From: Formicarius rufipectus
Taxonomy: Eukaryota; Chordata; Aves; Passeriformes; Formicariidae
Assembly (NCBI GenBank): GCA_013399695.1
Contig: VXAU01004727.1
Span: forward strand, 186,001-250,000
Reading direction: 5' to 3'
Length of the DNA: 64,000 nucleotides
This document shows positions 1 through 13,037 of the stretch, piece by piece. Position 1 is the first letter of the stretch. The number at the start of each line of letters is the position of its first letter. The translations under genes were made by a program, and so were the position numbers. The notes beneath the pieces are model-generated. The model ran no database searches. It was not told the DNA's origin and was given only the letters and a program-made list of their open reading frames with translations.

Positions 1-3000
1 CAAAATTATATTTATCTTCTCAGTGTTCAGCTTATATGTTCTTATCTTTTATGTTTGTTTGTTTGTTTTACATCTGGTACCTCAAGAACATTAAGCACAT
101 GTAAAATTAAACTTTCTAGTCCCCCACTTGAGAAAAACATTACTTGAATAGCACATACACAGCAAATAAGCCTATCTTGAGCACTACTATTCTATTATCA
201 AAAACCTTGGAACAGGAGGAGAGGTAAAAACATTGCTGTCAGGCACTGAGAGCTATTCTACAATTTTTAATCACAACCCTGAGTACATCCCAGGGCATTG
301 TTGTTTTTTTTAACTGGTAAGGGTTTTGATTGTAATTTTTAATTAATATTTCAAATATTCTTTCACATTCCAAATATGGGGATCTGTCAGATACATTTCC
401 CGTAGCTCAATAATTGGCTGCCCCTGCAGAGTTCCCGGGACTGCTTTGCTGAGTGCAGCCTCCCAGAGCAGAGCCCTGGGGGCAGCGGCCCCGCTGGGTT
501 TCAGCAGGAGTTTCACCTCAGTTCAGTCTGCCATGCAAGGCCAGTGATACAGGATATTGCTACTTAAAGTGATCCATTTTCAGCTCTTAAGTTATCAGCT
601 GTACTTTGATGTAGCAAAGAACTCAATGGCATATTAAGGAGAAACGTGTCCTTCTCATTTGGTTCTGCACGTGGGTTCTGAATTCTGATGCCGTGCAATT
701 AAAGAGTAAATTGTGAAAATAACTGAAAAACGCCACTGATAAACCAGGGTAAATTGGATCCAGCCCAAGGTTTACAGATCTGTACCTGACCCAATTTATT
801 TTATTATTAAGATTAGTACATTTGAGAAGAATGGTATTCATATTTTCGTGTCAACTTTTCCGGTACAGAATTTACACTTAAATGCCATAACAGTGTTTCC
901 CTAAGCCTACTTACACTTTCTTTCTGTACATGATCAGTGCTATAATTTTCCTGTTTGGTTTTAGGCATAAATATTTGAAGACTATTTAAAAAATGGGAGA
1001 TTTCCCTAAATATATTTTCCGTTTGTAATGTAATTTGCTTAATCCAATTCTCTTCAGTAATCTTAAATCTTTCCGTTCCTTTAATATGACTTGATTGCAG
1101 TGAACTATGATTGTGGTAAGCATTATTCTTCTATATCTATTGCATTTCAAATTGGAAAATGAAGGATGGAGCTTACCCATAAGGGGGAGAGTGGAGGAGA
1201 AGTGCAGTGTCTGTAGAATCCTCAAAGGACACAGTGCTCATGGGGTGCTGTCTTTGAGGTGTCTCAGGGCATCCCAGCAGCAATAGTTTTAGGTTCGTTT
1301 TAGGTCAATGAATAGGCAGCAATTTTCTAAAAATATGGATACTTTTGGTATTAAAAAAAGGAATAGTTTCTTCATATAGATGGGAATGGTACAGTTTGTA
1401 TAAAATTATTTCGTATGGTTCTGAGTGGAAAAGGAGGACTGAGGATACAAGGACTCAGCTGTTAGGGAGCTCTAAGTCTCTCTTGCCTGATTTTTCAAGT
1501 CTTTGTGTTCTTGTTCATCACCTTCAATTTTCTGTACTTTAAAAGGCCTTTAATCCAAACCTTTGTTCATTTTTAGATGTTTAATTATTATTCTTTCCCC
1601 TTATTAAGTTTCATTTTCTCAAGACTCATCCTATGAGACAGAGCAATTAACAAAATAGTTTTAGAAGTAAACGAGAGGTCTTATTTCTCTGCACATCTCC
1701 TTTTTATCTTTCATCCTTTTCAAGACATACTTTTATGTTTCAGCAGCTGTACTTAATTTTAACTGATGTTCTGGATCTTGTATGTGAAAGGCATAGCCAG
1801 TGGGCTGTGTGAGTCATTGACATGCAGAGCTTGAAAGGCTGGACACAGATACCATTTGACATGGGTAAGAATAACTACAGGTGATTTCACATATTTCTCT
1901 GAAAAGTGTCTGAACTGGGGTTTTTTTGAAGAGTAAAGATATAAATCAGCTCTTTCTCTTCAGCGAGGCTATAAATGCTACTCATGTCAAGGTGATGCAG
2001 AACACTTGCACAGTGACTTGGAAAAGGTCTGTTTATGACACAGTTCTCTGAAGGATATCTCTGGCGTGCAAATATACTGTGTGTAAAGCGTGGTGACCAC
2101 AGTTTATGACTGAGTGCCTGCAGACTTGCACTGCTTACCTTGATCCATTGTTTCTCTTAGTCCAGACAGTTTATAAAACTGGCTCCTAAACTGAGGAAAG
2201 TACATCCATCCAGGAGACACAGCTGTAGTTGTGATTTAGCTTTTTTCACTTGCTTGTTTTAATATAAGAATTAGAAATAGTGGGCATAAAAACCTAGAAA
2301 GAGGCACTGAGTCAAGCCAAATAGCCAGATTTGCATTTTCTGTCTAGGAAAAGTATCATTTGCTTAGACAAGACTATAAAAACAGAGCGAGTGTTTGAGA
2401 GCAGAAATGCAGCTTTAGCAGTACTCTGGACTCAGTTTTGCCCCTGTACACGTGCAATTACATCCTCCCCATCTTGCTCTGTGCCTTTTCTAATTCCTCC
2501 AGACCGTTTGTGAGCTGGGTCAAACATTGGGACTGCAGGTAGCTTTTTAAATGTACCTGCATTTATATAGTGACAGAATGATGTCTGCAGGTTCACTTTT
2601 TCCTTAACAATTCCTAGTACTCAAAATGCTTTGCTGAACTTTTCATAGAAATATCTCTGAGAACACTAATATCTCTTTCCTAAGTGTCTTAAACTCATTC
2701 AAAGCTGATTATTGTGCATTAGGATCTTATTTCCACAAGCATTGCTTTATATTTTTCTACATTTAATTTCATTTTATTTCCCAGCTACTCAGTCTCATAA
2801 GATTCCTAAGTAATTTTTAATTTTTGCTAACCCAAATAACTAAGCAGCTCCACCAAAGTTTCACTCTGCTCAGAGGAAAGAATGACTATAGCACAATACC
2901 TTAGAAAAAGAACCCTCAGCAAATTGGCTCCTTTCTCAGTGGCTGTCTCCTCTCTGGTCTCAAGGTGCCTGCAGAATCCTTTTGGCAATGCATTCATTTA

Positions 3001-6000
3001 GGTGAAGTTTCCAGTATTATGTGAAAACTATTTCAGCAGTGCTTAAGGCAAAGTGCTATGAAAAGCCAATGGATCAGGCTCCCACAAAAAATGTCACTAG
3101 GAAATTGTATACAACTTCTTCATTCTTTTTACCACAGCTGAACACCAACCATTCAATTTTTCACAGGCTTCTGTTGAAGGTGTAGTTGGAACTTTTATTT
3201 CACAAGGTTTCTCACCCACAGCTTCATTCCACTTAATACTTGCTCATTTTTCTTTTATGAGCAACCACAAGGACCATAACACTTGATACAACGAGTAGTC
3301 ATTTGGGTTAATTGAAAATGAACGATAAGAATACGCTGGGACCTACTCCAGCTATGCCCTGGCAGCTTTTCAGATTTAAAGATGCTGTTCATAAGCAATG
3401 GTTTCCCTCTTCTTTAAAATGGTCAGTTATTTTCAAACTATGAAATAAAGTGCATTTTCCCTTCCGTTTTAAATAGTCGTATGCTTGAGAGCAGTACACT
3501 TGTAACCGAGGCTTAAACCTTGAGGTATTTTAGTCCAAAATCTATCACTTTTTCTAGCCCATAAACTTTATTTTTCTCTGTCTCAGAAACACTTATTTCC
3601 TAACATTTCTCCCATCTGTGCAAATCTCAGTCCTCCTTCCTTCCTTCTGCAATAATGATCACAGGAATCCCAACTGATACCAGCGTGCTGCCTGCTACCC
3701 AAGGTTATTTAGTGCCAATATCATTAATTACTGACCTGGTTGGATTTAGTGGCAAGGATTGCTCTAAGCTTCTCCTGAGGACTATTTCTTAAAAATACTG
3801 CCTATTTCTTTTCATCTTTTTAGGGTTTTTTTTTCTTCTTTTTTATCCTACAGTGTGAAGAGATTTGGTAAGTAAGTACTTGAGCTCCCAACTAATTTCA
3901 TCCCTTATATTTGAATAATGCAGTAGTACAGGATTATAGGGTAGTCTTTCAGCTCAAAGGTGGCACAGGAGCTGCATTTGTCTCAGGAGACCTGCCTCCT
4001 GGATGTCACTCTCTGGCTCATGGTGGTTTCTGTGTATGTGAGCTGAAAAGCTTTTAGTTCTCCAGGCCTGGTGTTGCTTCCATTAGATGCCAATGGGCAT
4101 GATGTGAGTGAGAGGACCACTGTGGCCTCAGTGTATGGGACATGAAAAGCTGGGAAGTAGCAGGACTTAGAATAAAAACCACCTGTTACCAGCAAAAGCA
4201 GTGTGGCCAAAAGGTACACAGCTATTTTAAATATCAAAATTGATGCAATTTAAAACTATTGGAAAGCTCCCAAAATAACTTTCACCTTTTCCATCCTTCT
4301 TTTCATGAAGAGTTGTAACAGTAATTTCTGACATTCTGCCACAATAGATAAATGTGAACGAGAAACAATAGCAAACCAGAAATAAATGTTTGAATAACAG
4401 ATGTAGCTTTCAAGTACCCAGCTCTCCCAGGAGGATGAGGTTTGTCTCAGCAGTAGGTATGGAGGCTGTCGAATGTTTTACAGATGGTCTTCAGCACCTA
4501 TTCTTCCTGGCAATATTTTCATTTTAGCACCTCAGTCTGGAAGTCATGAGAAATTCCCCTCTGTCTCTCCACCCCCTGCACTAGCTGGGGGGATTTCATA
4601 GACCAATGCTTTCAAAGACTGATTCATTTTAAGGTGACAGTGTCAAACTTCCCTATTTATCTGCAAAAGCACTTCATATTAAACTGCCCTACACAGGAGA
4701 GAGAGGTCTACTTTTTCAGGAGGCAAAGACCAATAATTCAAGATTTTGAACCCAGGGAGCATTTGTCATTGTTCAGCACAGGGAGGTGGGTTGGGAGGAA
4801 AGAAGCATCCACTGCTTGTAAAGCTCTGCACAATCCCCTCAGGACTCACAGGTGAAAATGTTTTCAGTGCTAGATTGTTAATGACAAGCAGCAAGAGTTC
4901 TCCTGCCCTGAAAAAAGGTGGCTCTTTATTTCCTGCAAATGACCTGAACCTCCGAAAACCACCATCCCTTTCAAAGTGCTGTCCCTTGGAAATGAGGCTT
5001 GAGATCCTCAGGTAACCTGTCACCTGTGGTACTGCCCCACTGCCGTCTGCTCTCAGCCTGCTGCCTTCATCCTCCTGGCAGCAAGGGGAAGGGGTGGTGG
5101 GGAGGCAGGGCAGCTGGCCCTGGGGCAGGGTACACGAGAGGGATTAGTTGCTCCTTCCAAGCCTTGTAGGTAAAGTGTGCCAACGCTGTATCACTGAAGA
5201 AGTGGTTGATTTGGGTTGGTGGTTAGAAATGTACCTTCCCAGTGTAAACAGACTATAAACCTTCTGTAAATACCTTATTTGCTGTGCTTTGAAATGGGCT
5301 ATGGTGGGAAAGAGTTCCTTGGCATCATATGTAATAGCAGAACTGCCCATGTTGTCAATGAAACGTGCAGTGCGAGGATCGTGGCTCTTCCTGTGATACA
5401 GCCGAGTTTTTGTAGCCTTCCTTTTATGTGCCCATAATTAACATGTCAGTCCTAATGACAGTGCTGGTGCTTGAAGGGCAGGAATGACCGAGTTGTGTTT
5501 TGACAGCCTCTCTTTCTGTGGGGTGCTGGGAAGGAGAGTTTAGCATATTGCTTAACAAAATATTGCTGGGATTTTCTTATCTCTTCAAAGATTCAAGGAG
5601 GGAGTGAGGCAATTACTCCTTCACAGGGGCTGGAGCAGCAGCAATCACCTTCTGCTGCTGTGAGAGCTGCACATCAGGCAGCAGAACTTAAAACCAGCAC
5701 GGCTGTCTCCCCAAGCACTGTGGTGGTGCTGCCCCTGCAGCCCTCCCATCCCCTGCACCTTCAGAGCAGGTGGCTCTGAAGGGCCAGCGTGGTGGCTCCA
5801 GGAGCCCAGAGCTTGGCAGGAGAGCTGGCTCAGTGACCAGCCATTCTGCAAAATCGAGCCTGGTTGTGACAATCGAAATAAATCTAAACCTGTGGCATTT
5901 CTGCCTCTCTCTTGGTCTTACACCATTTGCAGCAGAGCTGGAGAGTTCACAGCTAACATTTGAGTACATCATTGTGTAAATGGCTTCGTGCTTCAGGTGC

Positions 6001-6810
6001 AGAGACATTAAATGCTGCTGCCATGGCAGGTTTGCTCCGTCTTTGAACTGGTAAATTTGTTGTTTCTACTCACAGAGAGATCCTCGGAGCTAGTGACAAC
6101 TGGTGTGAGATCACAGAGCTCTGATATTTGCTCATTTTTATCAGCCCAGAAGGGATCATCTGATATTCCAGACACTCTGCTAAACAGGTGGATGCCTGAT
6201 GTGATTTGGGCAAGTCCCACTTAGTAGCGGCGTGTGGCTGGTGCCGTTTCCTGGCCGTGAGACCTGCAGGTCAAAGCAATCAGCCTCTCAGCCTGAGCTG
6301 TGCAGCTCCCGGGACGGCTGCGGTGGGGAGGAGGTGGCAGCTTTGCAGAGCACCTGGGACTGTGGTACCTGGTGGGCTCCTGCCCCTGAGGGGCTTCCAG
6401 CAAAAGGCACACTGTCTAAGTGGGTTTTTTCCTTTTTCTCCTTTTCCTTTCCCTTTCAGAAAAGGGGGCGGGGCGGGGGGGGGAAAGCCATGTTGGGAGG
6501 ACCCTGGGTCAGAACTGGCGCACACACTTTAATCTTCCTGTGGCTGAATGCAGTTTGAGGAGAGTCAATGAGTCTGAGTCTCAAAGTTATAGGAAACACA
6601 GAAAAAGAGGGCTAGAAGAGAACTGAAGACTTTACTTAACCCACACCCCTATCGAGGCAGGGAATTCTGCCTTTATCATCCCTGACAGAAACGTACCTCT
6701 CACACTTTTATAGAAATCTCCACTGACCCTATGACCTTTCCAAACAATATATTCCAGTAGTGCCCCATCTTTATTGGTAGATTTTGTCCTCTTCTGACTC
6801 TTTCCCCCCC
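1..6810. other. CNTNAP2 intron, no recognised feature
   Basis: AT-rich intronic DNA upstream of exon A. The open frames here are short, overlap on both strands and have no recognisable domain. A short TTTG run lies near 53-69 and a small GC-rich patch near 415-530. GC-rich patches also occur at about 5.03-5.13, 5.64-5.83 and 6.22-6.55 kb; I could not assign them to a repeat family. Confidence 0.6.
6464..6483 (+). repeat. G-rich tract after a polypyrimidine run
   Basis: Runs of 5, 4 and 9 G separated by single C residues follow a C/T-rich stretch at about 6424-6456. The longest run can supply two G-tracts, so a G-quadruplex is possible on the + strand. Confidence 0.6.
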
Positions 6811-6963
6811 GCTGGAATGGGCTGCCTGGAGCAGCTGTTGAATCACTGTCCCTGGAAGAAGTCAGCAGACCCGTAGGGGTGGCCTTGGCAATGCTCTTAG
6901 TGATCGCACTCGATGGCCAGGAAGGTCTTTTCCAACCTAGACAGCTCTATTTTCTACAATTCA
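6811..6963 (+). mobile_element. CR1 LINE fragment, 3' end, sense orientation
   Basis: The stretch reads like the 3' untranslated end of avian CR1: a GGGCTGCCTGGAGCAG-like start, a CCCTGG segment, and an AAGGTCTTTTCCAACCTAGA-like end just before the usual terminal octamer repeat, which has decayed. CR1 is the dominant LINE of birds. Copies are normally 5'-truncated, as here. Boundaries are approximate. Confidence 0.8.
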
Positions 6964-9900
6964 TAATTATTTTGCACTATCTTTCTAGCCCACAGGAAGC
7001 CACAGATCACTGCTGCCTGTGCACAGAGACACTATGTAAGCTAGTTTTCACAAATTGCTGAGTTTGAGAAGAAGACAAGCTATAAAAAACCTTTTACTCT
7101 GGGCAAAAAGAACAGATACAAAGCTTCTGTTGTGCAATTGAAAGAAGCAATAACAATAGTTCTAAATATGAAGAAAGTGCATAAAAAAACTTCTGCCTCT
7201 TTAAATTTCAAGTAAATATATTGCATTGAATTTTTTCAACAAAATTATTCAAATTTCATGACATTAAATCCATATACATCTTTTGGCTTGGAGGTGATGA
7301 ATACAAGTATTAGGATTATGAAGCAATCAGAATAACTTGGTCCTTCGTAAGTTTCAGCTTATTGTATTTTCACCCTTTGTGATAGAGGTCTTGTAAAAAA
7401 GTTCCCTCAAGTCTCATGTCTTCTTTAAAAGTTACTGCTAGTAATTAATAATTCTTATTTTTTGAATCCATAATGTTTCTTGGATTGTGCCATTCTTCCA
7501 CTTTCTTTGTTCTACAGAGCACTTGGATGTGTTACCATTAGTAGTAAAAAATGTTTGATAAAGTATCAGATTAGTACTCTTCATGAACAGTGTCACAATA
7601 AGTTCAAAGCTCATAAAGTTTCATTTCAGCTGCCAAACTCAAATAATTTTGCTGCTCAATCACTAAAAAAGGGTTGATGTTTTAAATATGACAAAGGAGT
7701 GACATATTTGAAACTGCTACAACTGCTTGAGAATAAAGCATAGTTCTTTCAAACTGGTCACAGATAATGCTGCTTAAGAAAAAGGCCCTTGCGACTGGTC
7801 AGCCACCCTTGAATACTGAGTCTAGCTTAGCAAACCATCATTTTGCTGGCTTTTTTCCTTGAAGTGGTTATTCACTCTGATTCTCTGTCTTGACTACAGG
7901 CTTTGACTAGATTCTTCATCTTTTTCTCATATACAGGCACAGACTAACACTGTAACTACAGAAGTAGGAATTCCCTCATGTTCTCTGGATCGATGCTCCT
8001 ATCTGGTGTAGTTTTTTATGGTTTTATATTTTCTTATTATATCCCTTTAACCTTAAGTATCTGGATTTTGGTGGCAATAAATGTTTCTAGTTTATCTTAT
8101 TCAGTTTAGTTTTGTTTGGGATTTTGGAGGTTTTTTTACAGACACAAAAAACTTCGAGCTCTGTAAGTCCCGTGTTATATATAGGTATGTACTGACAAGT
8201 GTTTTTATATGGCAGACATTTTTCTTAGCAGGGCTCTGTCATCCCCTAAAATATTACTGTCTTTGGTTTTCATCACTACTGAATTGTAATGGTACGTGCT
8301 TGGCTTTAATTCTGATAGATCCTTAAAAGAATCTAAGTTCATTCTGGAATGTTGCTTCGCACTCGGCATGGCAGTAGGAGATGCAGTGTTTATAACACCA
8401 GATGTGCCCCAGTATTCTGAAGCCAGATAGAAATGCATGGCAAGGACTAGAACAGTTGCAGCCCCAGCTTACAGGAGTTTAAAGTGTATTAAAAATTAGG
8501 GGTTTGGTTTTAATGTGCAAATTACTCAAAATTCCACACCTCAGGTTCAATGTGTTATTTGGACAACTGTAGAGATTTTGCACTTTTAAATTCCAGAAAG
8601 GTAGTAGAAAGGCTTTGTTTACAAAAGACACACACTGGTTTATGTAAGGAACTGGAGGTGGGCTCTTCAGCCGTGAGAATCTTCCTCTTGCCTCCTCTTC
8701 ACCAAGGAATGTTGCATGCAGCAGCTGTCTTACTGCAGAATGTATTCTGGGACTCTGGTTCCTTCATCTACATGATAATTACGTAGGCCATTATTGGTGA
8801 TTTGTCATCACTGAAATAAATCCAGGTGGAGCAGCAGCTCTTTGAGGCAGAGATATAGTTATTTTGATCTGAAGTTACTCTTCTGTTCTAGCCTAGAGTG
8901 CCACCAGGCAGGCAGGCAGGGCAGGGGACAGCAGCTGGAGCAGTGGGAGTGGGGAAGGGAGCAACTGTCCTGGGCAAAGACAATCAGCAGAGCCTTTGGA
9001 GCTCTCCACTCATTTGTTGAAAGGGGACTTCTCTTTGTGTCTGAATGAGTGCAGAGAATGAAGAGTCAGAGCACGTTCAGGTCACAGACACCCTGAAACA
9101 GCGTTACGTTCCTCTTCTTTCTTATACTTTTTCTACTTCACTTAAAAATAAATAATTTACTCAGACTGTTAGAAATGGCCCTAAAAACCCGATGAGAATG
9201 ATGTATGATAGCTCTTCTTTTCTGTTGCATTTATAGCAGATATACGTCTTTTCTGTTTTTAAAGAAAAAAGAGAAAAATCAACTGAAAACATGCAGATTT
9301 ATATGAATGGTAGCTGTAAGTAATCAGCAAGGCATACAGTCTGAAATATTTTTCCACTCTTAAATAGATATATTCTGAATTTCTCTGAAAGTGTGGGGAA
9401 GAAGGAGGAAAATTATTTATGAACTATTCCAACTAAAATCAGTCTTGATCTTAATGTTTGAGGAAATATCTTCTTATTTTCATAGTCCAGTCAACAGTGT
9501 CCAAACCCCCCTGGTCATTATCTGAGTTTGCATTGCCAGGACACAGACAGCAGTGGCTTTTCCTGTCAATAAATCAGTTGTTCTTAAGTGTGCTGGGAAT
9601 AGAGGAGGTTCATGAAGACTGGCACAGAATAAAATTGGAAGGAATAGACTTTGTGCAGGATTCTCTAAACAATATATGAATTATGTTCCCTTTCCCAATC
9701 AGAATCATGACCACAGTGCATTTGCTAAAACCATTTTTGTTTTCCATCAGACTGGAGAAAAAGCTCATTTTATCTGTCCTAGTGAATGGCTGGTGACAGT
9801 ACACTGATTTCTGTGCCTGGAAAGATTAATGATGCTTCAAGAGAGATCTTGTACATTCATCATTCAAGGGAGATTTCCATCCCATTCCTAATGAGTACTT

Positions 9901-10273
9901 TGGCTCCAAGGCCCGAGAGCAGACACCAGCACCCAGGTTAGACTGTCCACATCAGCTGTCCCAGCATTTGTCCTGTGAGGATGGAGGTGTGACTGCAGCA
10001 GGGACAGGAGGCGTCAGGTGTGTGCCTGGAGGGGAGGCCCCAGTCAGCTGCTGTGTCACATGGCACTATCTGTGCTGCCTGTTTCAAGCTTTCTGACTGG
10101 CTTTGAAACGTTTGCAGCTGTTTTTACTGCTTTTACATACTTTTAGGATTTATTGCACACACACAGATACTTCATTTCAATCGATTTCTTCTTGGGCAGG
10201 CACGTTCTTGTTTGTTCTCTACCCATCCCTCCACTAGAGTTCCTCCAAGATCAACTCTCTTTATCAGCTGAAT

Positions 10274-10301
10274 AAAGAACATAAAGAAATTTATGTTCTT
10301 T
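10274..10301. repeat. perfect 12-bp inverted repeat with GAAA loop
   Basis: The arm AAAGAACATAAA at 10274-10285 is followed by GAAA and the exact reverse complement at 10290-10301. Transcribed in either direction it could form a short hairpin; in the gene direction the loop is a GNRA-type tetraloop. Confidence 0.8.
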
Positions 10302-11931
10302 TGTATTTTTCCAAGCTATGCATTTTAATAAAGTGATTTTTGTTCATAAAGGAAAACAATTCTACACCTGTCATATCCTTAGCTATTGTGGATAAGGTCA
10401 ACTAGGTAATTCAGCATCTTTTTTTGCATATATATTTTATAAGATGGATACTTCTGATCAGAAGTCAAATAGCTTCTTTTCTTTTTTTCCCTCTCTGAAG
10501 ACATATGTATCTTTTCATACCTAAAAAAGACCCCACACCTGCAAGTGCTTCTTTTTCCTTCTTTAGGGATTGTTTTGTTATGTTGTTATAACACCAACCA
10601 ACAAAGTTCCATCTAACTTTGGGGAGCTAAAAAGTATGCTCTTTATGAGGCTGGTTCTGATTCTATTAACTGAGAGGAAATAGCCATTTTAAAAGCTCAA
10701 GTACCACAATAAATAATCACATTGTAGGCAAACCCTGTTGCTGTCCACGTAGGTGGGTTATAACACGGAGGAATCCGGTTACAGGTTCTGACAAAGAGCA
10801 TAATGATGCGCAGTATGTGGTTCATCCCCACCACCTCCCATGTGGGAGGTTATCATTACCTGGAAAGAAACCCAATTGGTGTAACTCAGTTTGAATTTAG
10901 GAGGTCATAAGGATCTCTTGCTAACAGACTGGGCTCAAAATCAAATAGATGAGTAAATAGGAATGCTTCGAAAGTCTATATTGTACTTAGAGTGCAAAAA
11001 ACATGATCAGAGTCTTTATGTAGTACAGATTAGTTTAGGAATATGGTTTATTTTTTTATTTAAATGCAATAATTTCATAGTTCTCTTTGCCATGAGTTTT
11101 AACTGTCTTGGAAAGTACTCAGACATTCAGCTGTAAAATAAATACAGTGAATTACATGTTTAGGTAATGAGTTTAAAATTTAAAACTGTATCACTGAGTG
11201 AATTTTGGAAAACCAAAGTGGAGGATTTTTGCTGATGTTGAAAGACTTTGGCTATGGATTGTTACATTTGTGGGGAATTAGAATGAAACTGGTAGACTAC
11301 AGCATCAAGCTGAGAGGTACAGACAATCTGAGGCTATTAGTATGAATTTGAAGCATTGTAAATATTGACCCAGCAAGGAGTTGTAACCATTTGGTTTATC
11401 AAGACATTCCATCCATTAGTATTCAATTAGGAAAAAAATCTCAATAGAAATAAGGAAGATGACATTTAATCTTAAAGATGTGGCATCATAAATTTGGAGG
11501 GCTTACAAATGTTTTTAACATGCTTTTAGGAACATGACTGAAAAAATCTTGTAATGATTTGCTTTAGAATATTAAAGTATGGTGCTGGATAATCTTGAAA
11601 GGCAGACTGTACAGTATGAGGAAAAAAAACCCACAAGATTTTAAAGGAAGCAATGATAATTTGCACATTGGTGGCTTGTTTCTCACAAAAGCCAACATGA
11701 CAAATTCCTTGTGGAAGAATGCCAGCTCTTGAAATATTCAGCAGCATCTCACAACAGCCATGGGACTGTGTTTGTTCACTAGAAAGGTTCCTTCTGTTTT
11801 ATCAGCTTTGAAAAGCTGTGCCACTAAAGCAGAAATGTGGCACACAATAGCCCAACACGTTTTAAGGTGTTGGGGTTTTTTTGCTGTTCCTGTCTCTGCA
11901 TTTTTATAAATGGCCTATGATTTCTTTAAGC

Positions 11932-11961
11932 CATATGTTACCCTGAAAATGGTAACATATG
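11932..11961. repeat. perfect 11-bp inverted repeat
   Basis: The arm CATATGTTACC (11932-11942) and its exact reverse complement (11951-11961) flank an 8-nt spacer. No neighbouring element was recognised. Confidence 0.8.
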
Positions 11962-12579
11962 CAAGTTTCAAAATTAACAGTGTGCAGCTTTGTAACAATT
12001 AACCATCTGCTTATGGTGCTGGTGGGAACCCATAGCATTTTCAGGGAAGTCAGGAAAATATTAGCCTGGTGTATTTGCCAAGCCTTAGTCATGAGCTGTC
12101 CTGGGCTGTAATTTGTAGCCCTCTGAGAGCTGTGAGGGGTAAAACTGCACCGAAGTTGCAAGCTGAGTTCTCCCTCAGTATTTTCTTACATTCTGTTAGT
12201 GATGGATTGAGCAGATGCCACACAAAGGAGTGGATCCAAGACATAGGCATGAGGGGATAGAGCTGATAAAGAGCAACCATTTCTTGAGTGTGGGACAGGT
12301 ACTAATTTGGCTGTAGCTTTGTCTGGGTGCGGCCACGTGGCCAAGGACAACTGCACTTCAGCCAGAGTCCCTCCATGTGCTCCCACAGCGTCCTTGTGCA
12401 GCGCAGCTCAACGCCTGGGCACTTGTGGCAGTTTGGGCTTGTCTGTAGTGTGGATATGGGCTTGGCTCCACGATGTTCTGCGGTGATGTGTGTACAAAGA
12501 GAGCTTGTCAAACCTCGTGCTGTGGCGCTGCCTGGTGCCCAGAGTGTGCCAGCGTGGGGAGAAGGCAGGGCTGCCTTGG

Positions 12580-13032
12580 TGTGGTGGTTTGATTTTAGGC
12601 TTTCCTGGGAGACAGATCACATGGGTTACTGTATCCAAATGAAGTATTCCATCTTATTTTAGGTCAGCTTAGATATAAGAAGGGATAGACGGAAGTTTTG
12701 ATTCAGTCCTTTTCCAGCGGTGAAGGGCATCGGTCGGGGACCTGCTGTCTCTTCGGGGAGAGCTGCATGTCTCTCTCTGGGAAGTAGACCTTGTTTACTT
12801 GTTCTTTATTGTTTGTGTGTGTGTGTGCATATAGTAATACTAAGCTCCTTTCTCTTCTCTGTAAATATATATATTTGTAAAAATTCATATTGCTTCAGTA
12901 GTTATTAGAATCCACTTTTCACCTACTGTGGTTTCTTTTTTCTCCCTTTTCCCCCTGCGGTTGGGAGGAGGGGGGGAGCTGTTGTTTTGGGGCCTTTGGA
13001 TATTTGCCTTAGGCCAGGGATAAACTACGACA
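12580..13032 (+). mobile_element. endogenous retrovirus solo LTR with 5-bp target duplication
   Basis: A 453-bp segment begins TGTGGTGG and ends CTACGACA, the TG...CA termini of an LTR, and is flanked on both sides by CTTGG (12575-12579 and 13033-13037). The end resembles the AAACCACGACA ends of avian ERV LTRs. A GATATAAGAAGG stretch near 12670 could serve as a TATA-like element. A GT-rich run near 12817-12828 and a G-rich stretch near 12960-12980 lie inside. The 5-bp duplication fits class III (ERVL-like) or class I elements. No internal retroviral sequence is present, so this is a solo LTR from recombination between two LTRs. Orientation is inferred from the TATA-like position and family resemblance. 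Confidence 0.82.
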
Positions 13033-13037
13033 CTTGG

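Larger units (their letters stand above)
6964..12574. other. CNTNAP2 intron, no recognised feature besides a hairpin
   Basis: AT-rich intron without a supportable gene. It contains the perfect inverted repeats at 10274-10301 and 11932-11961, listed separately. A more GC- and CpG-rich stretch starts near 12330 and leads into the LTR. Confidence 0.6.
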
